This document shows positions 50,057 through 60,646 of a stretch of DNA of 64,000 bases, one piece after another. The position numbers and the translations under genes are program-made. The notes beneath the pieces are model-generated. The model made no database searches, had not been told where the DNA came from, and saw only the letters and a program-made list of their open reading frames with translations. Origin of the DNA: SCTD01 sp963781675. Lineage in GTDB: Bacteria > Actinomycetota > Actinomycetes > Mycobacteriales > SCTD01. How positions within the stretch are numbered: the stretch's first letter is position 1; every line of letters begins with the position of its first letter. The stretch lies in contig CAWAGF010000005.1 in NCBI GenBank assembly GCA_963781675.1, positions 434,001 through 498,000 of the forward strand, read 5' to 3'.

Positions 50057-51526
50057 CTAGGGGGTGCGGGCCGGGCGCGGCCGGCTGCTGCTGGTGCTGC
50101 TCGGCGGGCCGGAGCGGCGCGGCGCCCCGCTGCCGTAGCGACGGCGCTCGCCCTGCGGGCGCGGGACGTACGGCGCGCGCGGCTGCAGCTCGATGGGCTC
50201 GCCGGACTCGGCCAGCTCACGCACGGCCGGGTGGCCGACGACGACCGTGATCGCGCTGGCCTCGACACCGGCGCGCTCGCGCATGCGCTGGTGGTCCCGG
50301 ACCTGGTCGCTGGTCACGAGCGACAGCACCGTGCCGCTGGCGCCGGCGCGCGCGGTCCGGCCGGAGCGGTGCAGGTAGTCCTTGGAGTCGGCCGGCGGGT
50401 CGTAGTGGACGACCAGGTCGACGTCGTCGACGTGGATGCCGCGGGCGGCGACGTCGGTCGCGACGAGCACGCGGGCGTGGCCGGTCGTGAAGTCCTCCAG
50501 CGCACGCTTGCGCGCCTGCTGGGTGAGGTTGCCGTGGATCGCGGCGGCCGGGACGCCGACCTTGCGCATCTGGATCGCGAGGCGGTCCGCGCCGTGCTTG
50601 GTGCGCACGAAGAACAGCGTGCGGCCCGGACGGGCAGCGATCTCGGCGCTGATGTCGACCTTCGCGTCGCCCTGCACGGCGTAGACGCGGTGGTCCATCG
50701 TCGTGACCTCGGAGGTCGCGGTGGCGACGGCGTGCACGGCCGGGTCGACGAGGTACTGGCGGACCAGCCTGTCGACGCCGCGGTCGAGCGTCGCGGAGAA
50801 GAGCAGCCGCTGGGTGCCCTCGGCGGTCATGTCGAGCAGCGTGGTGACGGCCGGCAGGAAGCCGAGGTCGGCCATGTGGTCGGCCTCGTCGAGGACGGTG
50901 ACCTCGAGCTGGGCGAGCGTGCACTCGCGCTGCTCGATGAGGTCCTGCAGGCGGCCGGGGGTGGCGACGACGACGTCGACGCCGCGGCGCAGCTGGTCGA
51001 TCTGCCGGCCCATCGAGGCGCCGCCGTAGACGGTGGTGACCTTGAGGTCGAGGGCCTGCGCGAGCGGGGCGAGCGCGTCGCTGACCTGCTGCGCGAGCTC
51101 GCGGGTCGGCACGAGGACCAGACCGCGCGGGGTGCCGCGGTGGCGCTCGGTGCCGCGGGTGGCGGACAGCCGGGCCAGCAGCGGCAGGCCGAAGGCGAGC
51201 GTCTTGCCTGAGCCGGTGGCGCCGCGGCCGAGCACGTCCTTGCCGGCGAGGGCGTCGGGGATGGCGCGCGTCTGGATGGCGAACGGCGCCTCCATCCCGC
51301 GGCGGGCCAGGGCGATGACGAGGCGCTCCGGCAGGCCGAGCGCGGCGAAGGTGGTGGGCTCGTCGGGCTGCGCGGCGGCGGCGTCCGCCGCGGCGTCGAG
51401 CGCCAGCTCGAGGTCGGACTTCGGCGGCGCCGGGCGGGTGCTGATGCCGCTGCCGGAGCGGCGCGGCCGGCCCCGGTAGGAGGACGACGAGCCGGACGAG
51501 CGGGACGGGGTGGGGCGGCCAGGCAT
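50057..51526 (-). CDS. DEAD-box RNA helicase
   Basis: ATP-dependent RNA helicase of 489 residues. Motifs in order: Q motif (FAIQTRAIPDAL), I GATGSGKT, Ia PTRELAQQ, II VLDEADHM, III SATL, IV LFFVRTKHGADRL, V TDVAARGIHVDDVD and VI HRSGRTARAG. Low-complexity Ser/Arg/Pro tails at both ends probably bind RNA. ATG 51526 has no strong ribosome binding site. A leader of about 150 bases precedes it, as for cold-shock-regulated helicases. Confidence 0.95.
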   Translation of the reverse strand: MPGRPTPSRSSGSSSSYRGRPRRSGSGISTRPAPPKSDLELALDAAADAAAAQPDEPTTFAALGLPERLVIALARRGMEAPFAIQTRAIPDALAGKDVLGRGATGSGKTLAFGLPLLARLSATRGTERHRGTPRGLVLVPTRELAQQVSDALAPLAQALDLKVTTVYGGASMGRQIDQLRRGVDVVVATPGRLQDLIEQRECTLAQLEVTVLDEADHMADLGFLPAVTTLLDMTAEGTQRLLFSATLDRGVDRLVRQYLVDPAVHAVATATSEVTTMDHRVYAVQGDAKVDISAEIAARPGRTLFFVRTKHGADRLAIQMRKVGVPAAAIHGNLTQQARKRALEDFTTGHARVLVATDVAARGIHVDDVDLVVHYDPPADSKDYLHRSGRTARAGASGTVLSLVTSDQVRDHQRMRERAGVEASAITVVVGHPAVRELAESGEPIELQPRAPYVPRPQGERRRYGSGAPRRSGPPSSTSSSRPRPARTP

Positions 51527-51692
51527 GAAGAGGTGGGCTCCGTTGCTGTGTGTCGGAGGCCGCGAAGGCGAAGCGCGCGGCGATCCGCGACAGCGGAGCG
51601 AGACGACCAAGCGGTGCGACCAGCGGGAGGTTCGACCCGCTCTGTGACGGTCGGACCTGGGGTGGTCGAACGTCTGTGGTGATCACAACCTA
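51527..51692 (-). promoter_or_regulatory. Promoter and long 5' leader of the helicase gene
   Basis: TAGGTT at 51687-51692 is a good -10; transcription from about 51680 would give a leader near 154 nt. The rest of the gap to hemW (51693-51738) holds no gene. The leader may carry autoregulatory or cold-responsive structure; no known riboswitch is recognised. Confidence 0.45.
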
Positions 51693-51738
51693 CCGGCTGG
51701 GCCCCGGATTCCCCCGCACCGTCCGGGTGACCTGCGCC

Positions 51739-52947
51739 TCAGTCCACCAGGTCGCGCACCACGGCGTCGGCCAGCAGCCGCCCGCGCAGGGTGAGGACGG
51801 CCCGGTCGCCGGTCAGCTCGAGCAGGCCGTCCTGCGCGTGCCCGTGCGCGGCGGCGAGCCCGGCGGGGTGCAGCAGCGACAGGGGCAGCCCGTCGCGCAG
51901 GCGCAGCTCCAGCAGGACGCGCTCCACCCGGACGTCCTCGGCCGTGAGCAGCTCCCGTCCGGCGCCCGGAGACTGCCCCGCCGCGAGCCGCTGGGCGTAC
52001 GCCGCGGGGTGCTTGACGTTCCACCAGCGGACCCCGCCGACGTGGCTGTGCGCGCCGGGGCCGACGCCCCACCAGTCGCCTCCGCGCCAGTAGCCGAGGT
52101 TGTGCCGGCACGGCTCGCCCCAGTTGCTCACCTCGTACCAGCCGAGGCCCGACAGCGCCTGCTCCGCCATCAGGTAGCGGTCGGCCAGCACGTCGTCGTC
52201 CGGCGCCGGCAGCTCGCCGCGCGCGACCTGCCGCCCCAGGCGGGTGCCGTCCTCGACGATCAGCGCGTACGCCGACACGTGCGTCGGGCCGGCCGCGAGC
52301 GCGGCGTCCAGCGAGGCGCGCCAGTCGTCGTCGCGCTCCCCCGGCGTGCCGTAGATGAGGTCGAGGCTGACCTGCTCGAAGCCCGCCGCGAACGCCTCCT
52401 TCACCGCCTGCTGCGGGCGCCCCGGGGTGTGCGTGCGGTCCAGCACCTGCAGCACCGAGGAGACCGCGGACTGCATGCCGAAGCTCACGCGCGTGAAGCC
52501 GCCGGCGCGCAGCTCGGCCAGGTAGCGCTCGTCGACCGAGTCCGGGTTCGCCTCCGTCGTCACCTCCGCGTCCGGCGCCAGGCCGAACAGCGCGCGCGCC
52601 TCGGCGAGCACGCGCACCAGGTCGGCCGCCGGCAGCAGGGTCGGCGTGCCGCCGCCGACGAACACCGTCTCGACCTGCGGTGCGTCCGCCAGCACCTCCC
52701 GCGCCAGCCGCAGCTCGGCGACCGCCGCGTCGGCGTAGGAGTCCTGGAGGCCACCGCCGCCCAGCTCCCCGGCGACGTAGGTGTTGAAGTCGCAGTAGCC
52801 GCAGCGCGAGGCGCAGAACGGGACGTGCAGGTAGAGCCCGAACGGGCGCGTCCCGAGCCTGCTCAGCGCGCCGTCCGGCAGCGCGCCGGAGGCGGGGACG
52901 GGCTCGCCGTCCGGCAGGGCGCTGGGCACCCCTCCAGTCTGCGGCAC
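51739..52947 (-). CDS. hemW: Radical SAM haem chaperone HemW
   Basis: Radical SAM protein of about 402 residues, related to coproporphyrinogen dehydrogenase but acting as haem carrier. The cluster motif CASRCGYCDFNTY (C-x3-C-x2-C) is near residue 39, followed by ETVFVGGGTPTLLP, FGMQSAVSSVLQVLDRTHTP and DLIYGTPGE. The HemW-type C-terminal domain is complete. Start GTG 52947 fits a leaderless -10 (GACGGT, six bases upstream); GTG 52929 is an alternative. Divergent from the PQQ-type dehydrogenase with 17 bases between starts. Confidence 0.94.
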   Translation of the reverse strand: MPQTGGVPSALPDGEPVPASGALPDGALSRLGTRPFGLYLHVPFCASRCGYCDFNTYVAGELGGGGLQDSYADAAVAELRLAREVLADAPQVETVFVGGGTPTLLPAADLVRVLAEARALFGLAPDAEVTTEANPDSVDERYLAELRAGGFTRVSFGMQSAVSSVLQVLDRTHTPGRPQQAVKEAFAAGFEQVSLDLIYGTPGERDDDWRASLDAALAAGPTHVSAYALIVEDGTRLGRQVARGELPAPDDDVLADRYLMAEQALSGLGWYEVSNWGEPCRHNLGYWRGGDWWGVGPGAHSHVGGVRWWNVKHPAAYAQRLAAGQSPGAGRELLTAEDVRVERVLLELRLRDGLPLSLLHPAGLAAAHGHAQDGLLELTGDRAVLTLRGRLLADAVVRDLVD

Positions 52948-52952
52948 CGGCG

Positions 52953-52958
52953 TACCGT
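52953..52958 (+). promoter_or_regulatory. -10 element, leaderless start of the PQQ-type dehydrogenase
   Basis: TACCGT ends six bases before GTG 52965. On the opposite strand GACGGT (52954-52959) stands six bases before the hemW GTG 52947, so the two -10 elements overlap base for base. Confidence 0.55.
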
Positions 52959-52964
52959 CGAGCC

Positions 52965-53960
52965 GTGAAGCGACTCCTCCTCGCCCTGGTCCTCGTGCTC
53001 GGCCTGGCCGCGCCCGCCGAGGCGGCCAGCGCGCCGCAGACCGTCGCCGGCGGGCTGGTCCAGCCGTGGGGCATCGCCTTCCTGCCGGACGGCAGCGCGC
53101 TGTTCACCGAGCGGAACAGCCGCCGCATCTGGGCGGTCAGCCCCGGGAAGCCCGCGCGGGTCATCTACACGGTCCGGGAGGCGGCGCAGCGCGGCGAGGG
53201 CGGTCTGCTCGGCATCGCCGTCGGCCCGGACTACCTGCGCGACGGCCGCGTCTACCTCTACTACACGACCGCGAACGACAACCGGATCGCCTACGTCGTA
53301 CGGGGATCCGCAGCGCGGCCCCGCGTCGTCCTCAGCGGCATCCCGGCCGCGACGACGCACGACGGCGGCCGGCTGGTCTTCGGGCCGGACGGCCTGCTCT
53401 ACGCCGGGACGGGCGACGCGCAGAGCCCGGACCGCGCGCAGGACCAGAGCAGCCTGGGCGGCAAGGTGCTGCGGATGACCAAGGACGGCCGGCCCGCGCC
53501 GGGCAACCCGTACGGCACGGTCGTGCTGTCGATCGGCCACCGCAACGTGCAGGGCCTGGTCTTCGACCGCGAGGGCCGCCTGTGGGCCAGCGAGCTCGGG
53601 CAGAACACCTACGACGAGGTGAACCACATCGTGCCGGGCGGCAACTACGGCTGGCCGGTCGTCGAGGGGCGCAGCGACGACACCCGCTTCCGCAACCCCG
53701 CCCACCAGTGGGCGCCGTCGGAGGCCTCGCCCAGCGGCCTGACCTACAAGGGCGGCAGCCTCTACGTCGCCGCCCTGCGCGGCCAGCGGCTGTGGCGCCT
53801 CGAGCTGTCCGGCGACCAGGTCGTGCGCGCGACGGCGCAGTACCAGGGCAGCTTCGGCCGGCTGCGCGCCGCGATGCAGAACCCGCGCGACGGGGCCATG
53901 TGGCTGATGACCGGCAACGGCAGCAGCGACCGCGTGCTGCGCATCACGCGGTTCCCGTGA
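52965..53960 (+). CDS. Secreted PQQ-type sugar dehydrogenase-like beta-propeller
   Basis: Protein of 331 residues of the soluble glucose/sorbosone dehydrogenase family. Signal peptide (LLLALVLVLGLAAPAEA), then blades with family marks: LVQPWGIAFLPDGSALFTER, EGGLLGIAVGPDYL, YLYYTTANDNRI, HDGGRLVFGPDGLLYAGTGD, GHRNVQGLVFDREGRLW, NYGWPVVEG. The His in THDGGRL is the expected base. Whether the cell makes PQQ cannot be seen here. The TGA overlaps the start of a 46-codon gene (GTGA). Confidence 0.88.
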   Translation: MKRLLLALVLVLGLAAPAEAASAPQTVAGGLVQPWGIAFLPDGSALFTERNSRRIWAVSPGKPARVIYTVREAAQRGEGGLLGIAVGPDYLRDGRVYLYYTTANDNRIAYVVRGSAARPRVVLSGIPAATTHDGGRLVFGPDGLLYAGTGDAQSPDRAQDQSSLGGKVLRMTKDGRPAPGNPYGTVVLSIGHRNVQGLVFDREGRLWASELGQNTYDEVNHIVPGGNYGWPVVEGRSDDTRFRNPAHQWAPSEASPSGLTYKGGSLYVAALRGQRLWRLELSGDQVVRATAQYQGSFGRLRAAMQNPRDGAMWLMTGNGSSDRVLRITRFP

Positions 53961-54097
53961 CGGCGCCGCTCGACCCGCGCGAGGTCTGGGACCGGGTGCA
54001 GGCGCACCAGCGCGACCGCTGGCGCGACCACGTGCAGGACGCGCTGCCGGAGCGACTGCTCGACGCCGACGGGCCGGTGGAGGAGCTGCCCGACTAG
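53957..54097 (+). CDS. 46-residue protein coupled to the PQQ-type dehydrogenase
   Basis: Starts with a GTG overlapping the dehydrogenase TGA and encodes a highly charged peptide, beginning VTAPLDPREVWDRVQAHQRD and ending ADGPVEELPD. It looks like a small cytoplasmic helical protein. The coupled start and clean frame favour a real gene. No family recognised. Its stop TAG is part of the -10 hexamer of the next gene. Confidence 0.55.
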   Translation: MTAPLDPREVWDRVQAHQRDRWRDHVQDALPERLLDADGPVEELPD

Positions 54098-54100
54098 CGT
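54095..54100 (+). promoter_or_regulatory. -10 element, leaderless start of the phosphatase gene
   Basis: TAGCGT ends exactly six bases before ATG 54107; its first three bases are the stop codon of the preceding small gene. Confidence 0.55.
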
Positions 54101-54106
54101 CGCCGC

Positions 54107-54709
54107 ATGGAGATCGTGCTGGTGCGCCACGCCCTTCCGGTCCGCATCGACGCGACGCCGGACGGCAGCGCCGCCGACCCGCAGCTCGCCGAGCGCGGCC
54201 TGGAGCAGGCCGAGCGGGTCGTGCAGGCGCTGGCCGGCCAGGAGGTCACCGCCCTCTACACCTCCCCGTCGCGGCGGGCCCGCGAGACGGCGGCCCCGCT
54301 GGAGCGGGCGCTCGGCATGACCGCCGAGGTCGAGGCGGGCATCGCGGAGTTCGACGTGGCCGACCCGTCCTACGTCCCGGTGGAGGAGCTCAAGGCGGCG
54401 GGCGACCCGCGCTGGAAGGCGCTCGTGCAGGGCGACCTCTACAGCTCCGGCGTCGACCCCGCGGCGTTCCGGGCGCGCGTCGTCGACGCGGTCGAGCGGA
54501 TCGCCGCCCGGCACCCCGGTGGTCGCGCCGTGCTGTTCAGCCACGCCGGCGCGATCAACGCGGCCGCGGGATCCGTGCTGGGACAGGCGAAGACGATCTG
54601 GTTCCCGCCGGCGTACTGCTCGCTCACCCGGATCGGCGCCGCCCGCGACGGCCGCCGCGGGATCGTCAGCCTGAACGAGACCGGTCACGTGCGCGACCTG
54701 CTGGGGTAG
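54107..54709 (+). CDS. Histidine phosphatase family protein
   Basis: Phosphoglycerate-mutase-like phosphatase of 200 residues. The phosphohistidine motif is LVRHALPV (RHA instead of the usual RHG), with the second Arg in YTSPSRRARETA and the second His in LFSHAGAINA. Catalytic residues are therefore in place; the substrate is unknown. Followed after nine bases by the PIG-L deacetylase gene. Confidence 0.9.
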   Translation: MEIVLVRHALPVRIDATPDGSAADPQLAERGLEQAERVVQALAGQEVTALYTSPSRRARETAAPLERALGMTAEVEAGIAEFDVADPSYVPVEELKAAGDPRWKALVQGDLYSSGVDPAAFRARVVDAVERIAARHPGGRAVLFSHAGAINAAAGSVLGQAKTIWFPPAYCSLTRIGAARDGRRGIVSLNETGHVRDLLG

Positions 54710-54718
54710 GGGCTCCCC

Positions 54719-55421
54719 ATGGACATCCCCCAGCGTGCCGTCGTGATCGGCGCCCACCCCGACGACGCCGACTTCGGCGCCGGCGGGCTCATCGCCCTGT
54801 GGGCCTCGCAGGGCTGCGAGGTCACCGTCGTCTGCGTCACCGACGGCGACAGCGGCGGCTTCGACGCCTCGGTGCCGCGCGAGGAGGTGCCGCTCATCCG
54901 TCGTCGCGAGCAGGAGGAGGCCGCGCGCATCCTCGGCGCGAAGGAGTGCGTCTTCCTCGGCCGTCCCGACGGCTTCGTCGAGGTCGACCGCGACCTGCGG
55001 CGCGACCTCGCGCGCGTGCTGCGCACGGTGCGGCCGGAGGCGGTCGTGACGCACGCCCCGGAGCGCAACTACCGCTTCGTCTTCCTCTACCACCCGGACC
55101 ACCTCGCGACGGGCGCTGCGGCGCTGGCCGCGGTCTACCCGGACGCCCGCAACGAGTTCGCCTTCCCCGAGCTGGACCTGCCGCCCTGGGAGGTGCCCCA
55201 GGTGTGGCAGTTCGGCGGGCCGGACGACGACACGGCCGTCGACGTGACCGACGTCTTCGAGGCCAAGGTCCGTGCGTGCAGCGCGCACGACAGCCAGACG
55301 CCGATGCTGGACCGCTCCGTCGAGGCCGAGCTGCGCGAGCACCTGGGCCGCACCGCCGCAGGAGCACGGCCTGCCGCAGGGGCGGCTCGCGGAGGCCTAC
55401 CGCGTCGTGGACACCGCCTAG
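54719..55421 (+). CDS. PIG-L family deacetylase, apparent +1 frameshift near the 3' end
   Basis: Zinc-dependent N-acetyl-glucosaminyl deacetylase family (LmbE/MshB type), about 233 residues after repair. The metal site AHPDDADFGAGG and the distal His in YHPDHLATG are present. The frame shifts near 55355 (CACCGCCGCAG); removing one base restores AQEHGLPQGRLAEAYRVVDT with a TAG at 55419. MshB of mycothiol synthesis belongs here, but the substrate cannot be told. The end overlaps the convergent peptidase gene. Confidence 0.85.
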
Positions 55422-57434
55422 GTGCAGCAGGTCCGGGGTCACCCACTCCTGGTCGAGCACGTGCACGGCCAGGAACGCGTGCACCGTCTCGTACCAGAGC
55501 CTGGAGTGCTGCGGGCTGAGCACCCAGTGGTGCTCGTCCGGGTAGTAGAGGAACCGGTGCGGCATCGTCTCCGGGTCCTCCGCGCGCGAGCACAGGTCCC
55601 ACCACAGCCGCAGTCCCTCGCCGATCGGCACGCGGTAGTCCTTGTCGCCGTGCACGACGAGCACCGGTGACGTGATGGCGTCGGCGAAGCGGCTGGGGCT
55701 GTGCTCGCGCGTCATCTCCGGCGTCATCTCGCGCGTCCAGTAGTAGGACGCGTCCGTCGTCGGCCCGAACTGCTCGAGGTCCCAGAGGCTGGCGTGCGTG
55801 ACGATCGCGCGGAAGCGGTCGGTGTGGCCGGCGATCCAGTTCGCCATGTAGCCGCCGAAGCTGCCGCCCATCGCCGCCGTCCGCTCGGCGTCGACGGCCG
55901 GGTGCTCCAGCGCGGCGTCCGTCAGCGCCATCAGGTCGGTGTACGGGGCGTCGCCCCACGCTCCCCAGCCGCGGCGGACCATCTCGAGCCCGTAGCCGGT
56001 CGACAGCGCCGGGTCCGGCAGCAGGACGGCGTAGCCGCGCGCGGCCATGAGGTGCGGGTTCCACCGCCAGGACCAGCCGTTCCACGAGCCGAGCGGACCG
56101 CCGTGCACCCAGAGCAGCAGCGGGTGCGGGGCAGTCCCTGTCCGGAGCCCTCCGGCAGCACCAGCCAGGAGCGCAGCTCCGTGCCGTCGGCCGCGGTCGT
56201 CGTGACCTCGGTGAGCGCGTGCGGCGGCTGCTCGGCGGTGGCCGGCCCCTGCAGGAGCACCGGCTCCTGGTCGGCGGCGCGCGCGTCGAGCCGCACCGGC
56301 GCGGGTGCGGCGTCGACGGCGTCGCGCAGCGCGTAGACGTGCCGGCCGTCGGGCGAGACGCACAGGTCGGTGTAGTGCCCGCGGTCGCCGGTCAGCCGGG
56401 TCGACCTCGCCGGTCGCCAGCTCGATGCGGAAGACCGGGCAGCCGCCCTGCTCGTCGGCCGTGACGAGCAGCGCGGTGCCGTCCGGCGACCAGCGGTGCT
56501 CCGCCGTCCAGCGGTCCCAGCCGGGCGCGACGTCGCGCGGCTCGGCGGAGCCGTCGAGGGGGAGCACGACCAGGCGCTGGTCGACCGGCTCGTGCGGGGT
56601 GCTGCGGTGCTCCACGACGACGGCCACCTGCGTGCCGTCCGGGCTGGTGCGCGGGTCGCCGTGGTCGTCGGTGCCGTCGTCGAGCAGGACGCGTCGCTCA
56701 CCGCTCGTGGTGTCGACGGCGACGAGCGAGGTGCGGCGGCTGCCGCGCGGCTCGGCGAGGCCCCACGTCGTCACGGCGGTGCGGCCGTCGGGCGTCAGGT
56801 CGACCTGCGCGCCGTGCAGCGCCCGTCCGGGTGCCGGCGTCAGGTCCCGCCACTCCACGGCAGCGTCCGCGGCGAGATCGCCTGCCAGCAGCCGCGTCTG
56901 ACCGACCCCGAGGTCGCGGTCCCAGAAGCGGACGGGGTAGCCGGCGTGCAGGACCGCGTTCACGGACCTGTCCTTGCGCGCCTTGCGCCGCTGCTCGTCG
57001 CTGGCGGTGTCCGTGGAGGCCGGGAGCGTGTCCGACAGCACCGCCACGGTGCCGCTGTCCCGTGCCACGACGACGCCGCCGATGCCACCCGGCCGCGAGG
57101 CCACGACTCGGGCCTCGCCCGTCCGCGGCAGGAGCCACAGCATGCTCGGCACGTCGTCGTCGCCCTTGCCGTCCGGGTCGGGGCGCGCGGAGGTGAACAG
57201 CACCTCGCCGTCCGGCGTGAACACCGGGCTGCCCTCGCCCTTGGCGCTGCGGGTCAGGCGCCGCGCCGGCTCGGCGCCGGTCGGGTCCACCTCCCACAGC
57301 GCGCTGACGTAGCGGGTGGCGTCGGCGTTCAGCGTCGCCACGACCGTGACGAGCCGGCTGCCGTCGGGGCTGAGGGCCAGGCCCGCGGTGCGCGGCAGGG
57401 CGAGGTAGGCGTCGAGGTCGGCGTAGTCCGTCAC
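55418..57434 (-). CDS. S9-family prolyl oligopeptidase-like peptidase, two apparent frameshifts
   Basis: About 670 residues: an N-terminal beta-propeller (LALSPDGSRLVTVVAT, PVFTPDGEVLFTSARPD) and a C-terminal alpha/beta hydrolase with Ser in MGGSFGGYMANW, Asp in VVHGDKDYRVP and His in YPDEHHWVL. The frame breaks near 56401 (one extra base; repair gives EVTRLTGDRGHY) and near 56138 (one base missing; repair joins LPEGSG to TAPHPLLLWVHGG). As given, the last frame runs on past 55418 into the antisense of PIG-L; one further extra base in CCTAGG would make both genes stop there. Confidence 0.82.
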
Positions 57435-57451
57435 CCGGTCTGCCTACCGCA

Positions 57452-57856
57452 TCAGAGGAAGACCCGGCGCTCCCCGGACATGCCGAACGGCTGATCGAGG
57501 ACCGTCCCGGTGTACGGCACCAGCACCACCACCGGGTCCTGCTCCGGCGCCTCGAGCTCGACCCGGACGGCGTCGCGCTCCTCACCGTCGCCGCCGCGCA
57601 GCTGCACGTCGCTGCAGAGCGCCGAGGCGCGGAGGGACCCACGGCGCTCGCGCAGCGCGGCGAGCAGCAGGCCGGCGACCTCGTCGGCGGCCGGGTGCGC
57701 CGAGGCGGGCTCGACCGCAGGGCTGACCACGTCGCCCTCCTCCGTCATCGCGAGCGCGAAGGGGTAGAACTCGCCGTCGGCCGACAGCAGCCGCACCGCC
57801 GCCTCCACGCAGGCGCCGAGCAGGCGGTCCAGGTCGTCGGGCTGCGGCGCGGTCAT
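57452..57856 (-). CDS. Hypothetical protein
   Basis: Protein of 134 residues without signal peptide or membrane helix. It has alternating helix/strand character (LLGACVEAAVRLLSADGEFY, AVRVELEAPEQDPVVVLVPY). No family recognised. It follows lepA on the same strand and ends 17 bases before the S9 peptidase start, so it may be cotranscribed with the latter. Confidence 0.55.
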   Translation of the reverse strand: MTAPQPDDLDRLLGACVEAAVRLLSADGEFYPFALAMTEEGDVVSPAVEPASAHPAADEVAGLLLAALRERRGSLRASALCSDVQLRGGDGEERDAVRVELEAPEQDPVVVLVPYTGTVLDQPFGMSGERRVFL

Positions 57857-57862
57857 GCCGGC

Positions 57863-57885
57863 GAGCCTGCCACCCGCCGGCAGGC

Positions 57886-57887
<2 letters not shown>
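57863..57887 (-). terminator. Hairpin at the lepA 3' end
   Basis: GAGCCTGCC (57863-57871) and GGCAGGCTC (57879-57887) form a nine-base perfect stem with a seven-base loop. The upper arm includes the lepA stop codon. Confidence 0.6.
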
Positions 57888-59711
<1,824 letters not shown>

Positions 59712-59736
59712 GTCCCATTGTCACCTACTGCCACCG

Positions 59737-60574
59737 CTAGGCCAGGCGCGTGACCTCGACCGTGACGCCCAGGCTCTGCGAGCCGCCGCCGCTGTAGACG
59801 CCCTTGAGCGGCGTCACGTCGCCGTAGTCCCGGCCGCGCGCGACGACGACGTGCCGCTCACCCGCAGGGACGCCGTTGGTCGGGTCCCAGCCCCACCAGT
59901 CGCCCAGCCACACCTCGACCCAGGCGTGGCTCTCGCCGGTGACCGTCTCGCCGACCTGGGCGTCGGTGCGCGGGTGCAGGTAGCCGCTGACGTACCGCGC
60001 CGGCAGCCCCACCGCGCGCAGCATCGTCAGCGCGACGTGCGCGATGTCCTGGCACACGCCCTGGCCGAGCTCCCACGCCTCGGTGGCGCTGGTCGCGACC
60101 CCGGTGGTGCCCGCGCGGTAGGCGACCCGGTCGCGCACGAGGTCGGCGATGGCGCGGGCAGCCGCGTGCGGGTCGAGGCCCGCGACGGCCTGCTGGGCCA
60201 GCGCGGCCATCTCCTCGTCGGCGCTGGTGCGCGTCGTCGGCGTGAGCATCTCCACGTAGCGGTCGCGCACCGGCTCCCCGGCGTACAGCGACCAGGTCGG
60301 CGACGTCGCGCGGCTCGCTCGGGCCGGCGGTGTCGACGGTGGAGGTGGCGCGCACCTCGAGCTCGGTGTGCGGCACGTGCAGGTCGAAGGCGGTGACCTG
60401 CGTGCCCCAGTAGTCCCAGTACCGCTGCTGGCGGCAGTCCGGCCGGGTGACGACGCGCGCCTCCAGCGTCGTCTGCTCGAGGCCGGTGATCGGGATCAGC
60501 CGCGCCTCGTTGTAGGAGCGGCTGACCTCCGTGTCGTACCGGTAGCCGGTGGTGTGCTCGACCCGCAGCCTCAT
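59737..60574 (-). CDS. Transglutaminase-like protease-fold protein, apparent +1 frameshift
   Basis: About 279 residues after repair. An N-terminal beta domain (RVEHTTGYRYDTEVSRSYNE) precedes the transglutaminase core with Cys in LGQGVCQDIAH, His in GESHAWVEVWL and Asp in WGWDPTNG. The frame breaks near 60295; removing one base gives DVADWSLYAGEPVRDRYVE. It is the last gene of an operon with an alpha-E protein and a circularly permuted ATP-grasp protein. This trio has been proposed to make and trim peptide-like tags; its product is unknown. GTG 60583 is an alternative start. Confidence 0.88.
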
Positions 60575-60646
60575 CCGTCGCACTCCGTCGTCCGCTCCAG
60601 CAGCAGCACCCGCTCGACCTCGCGGGGCACCGCCCGCAGCCTCTGC

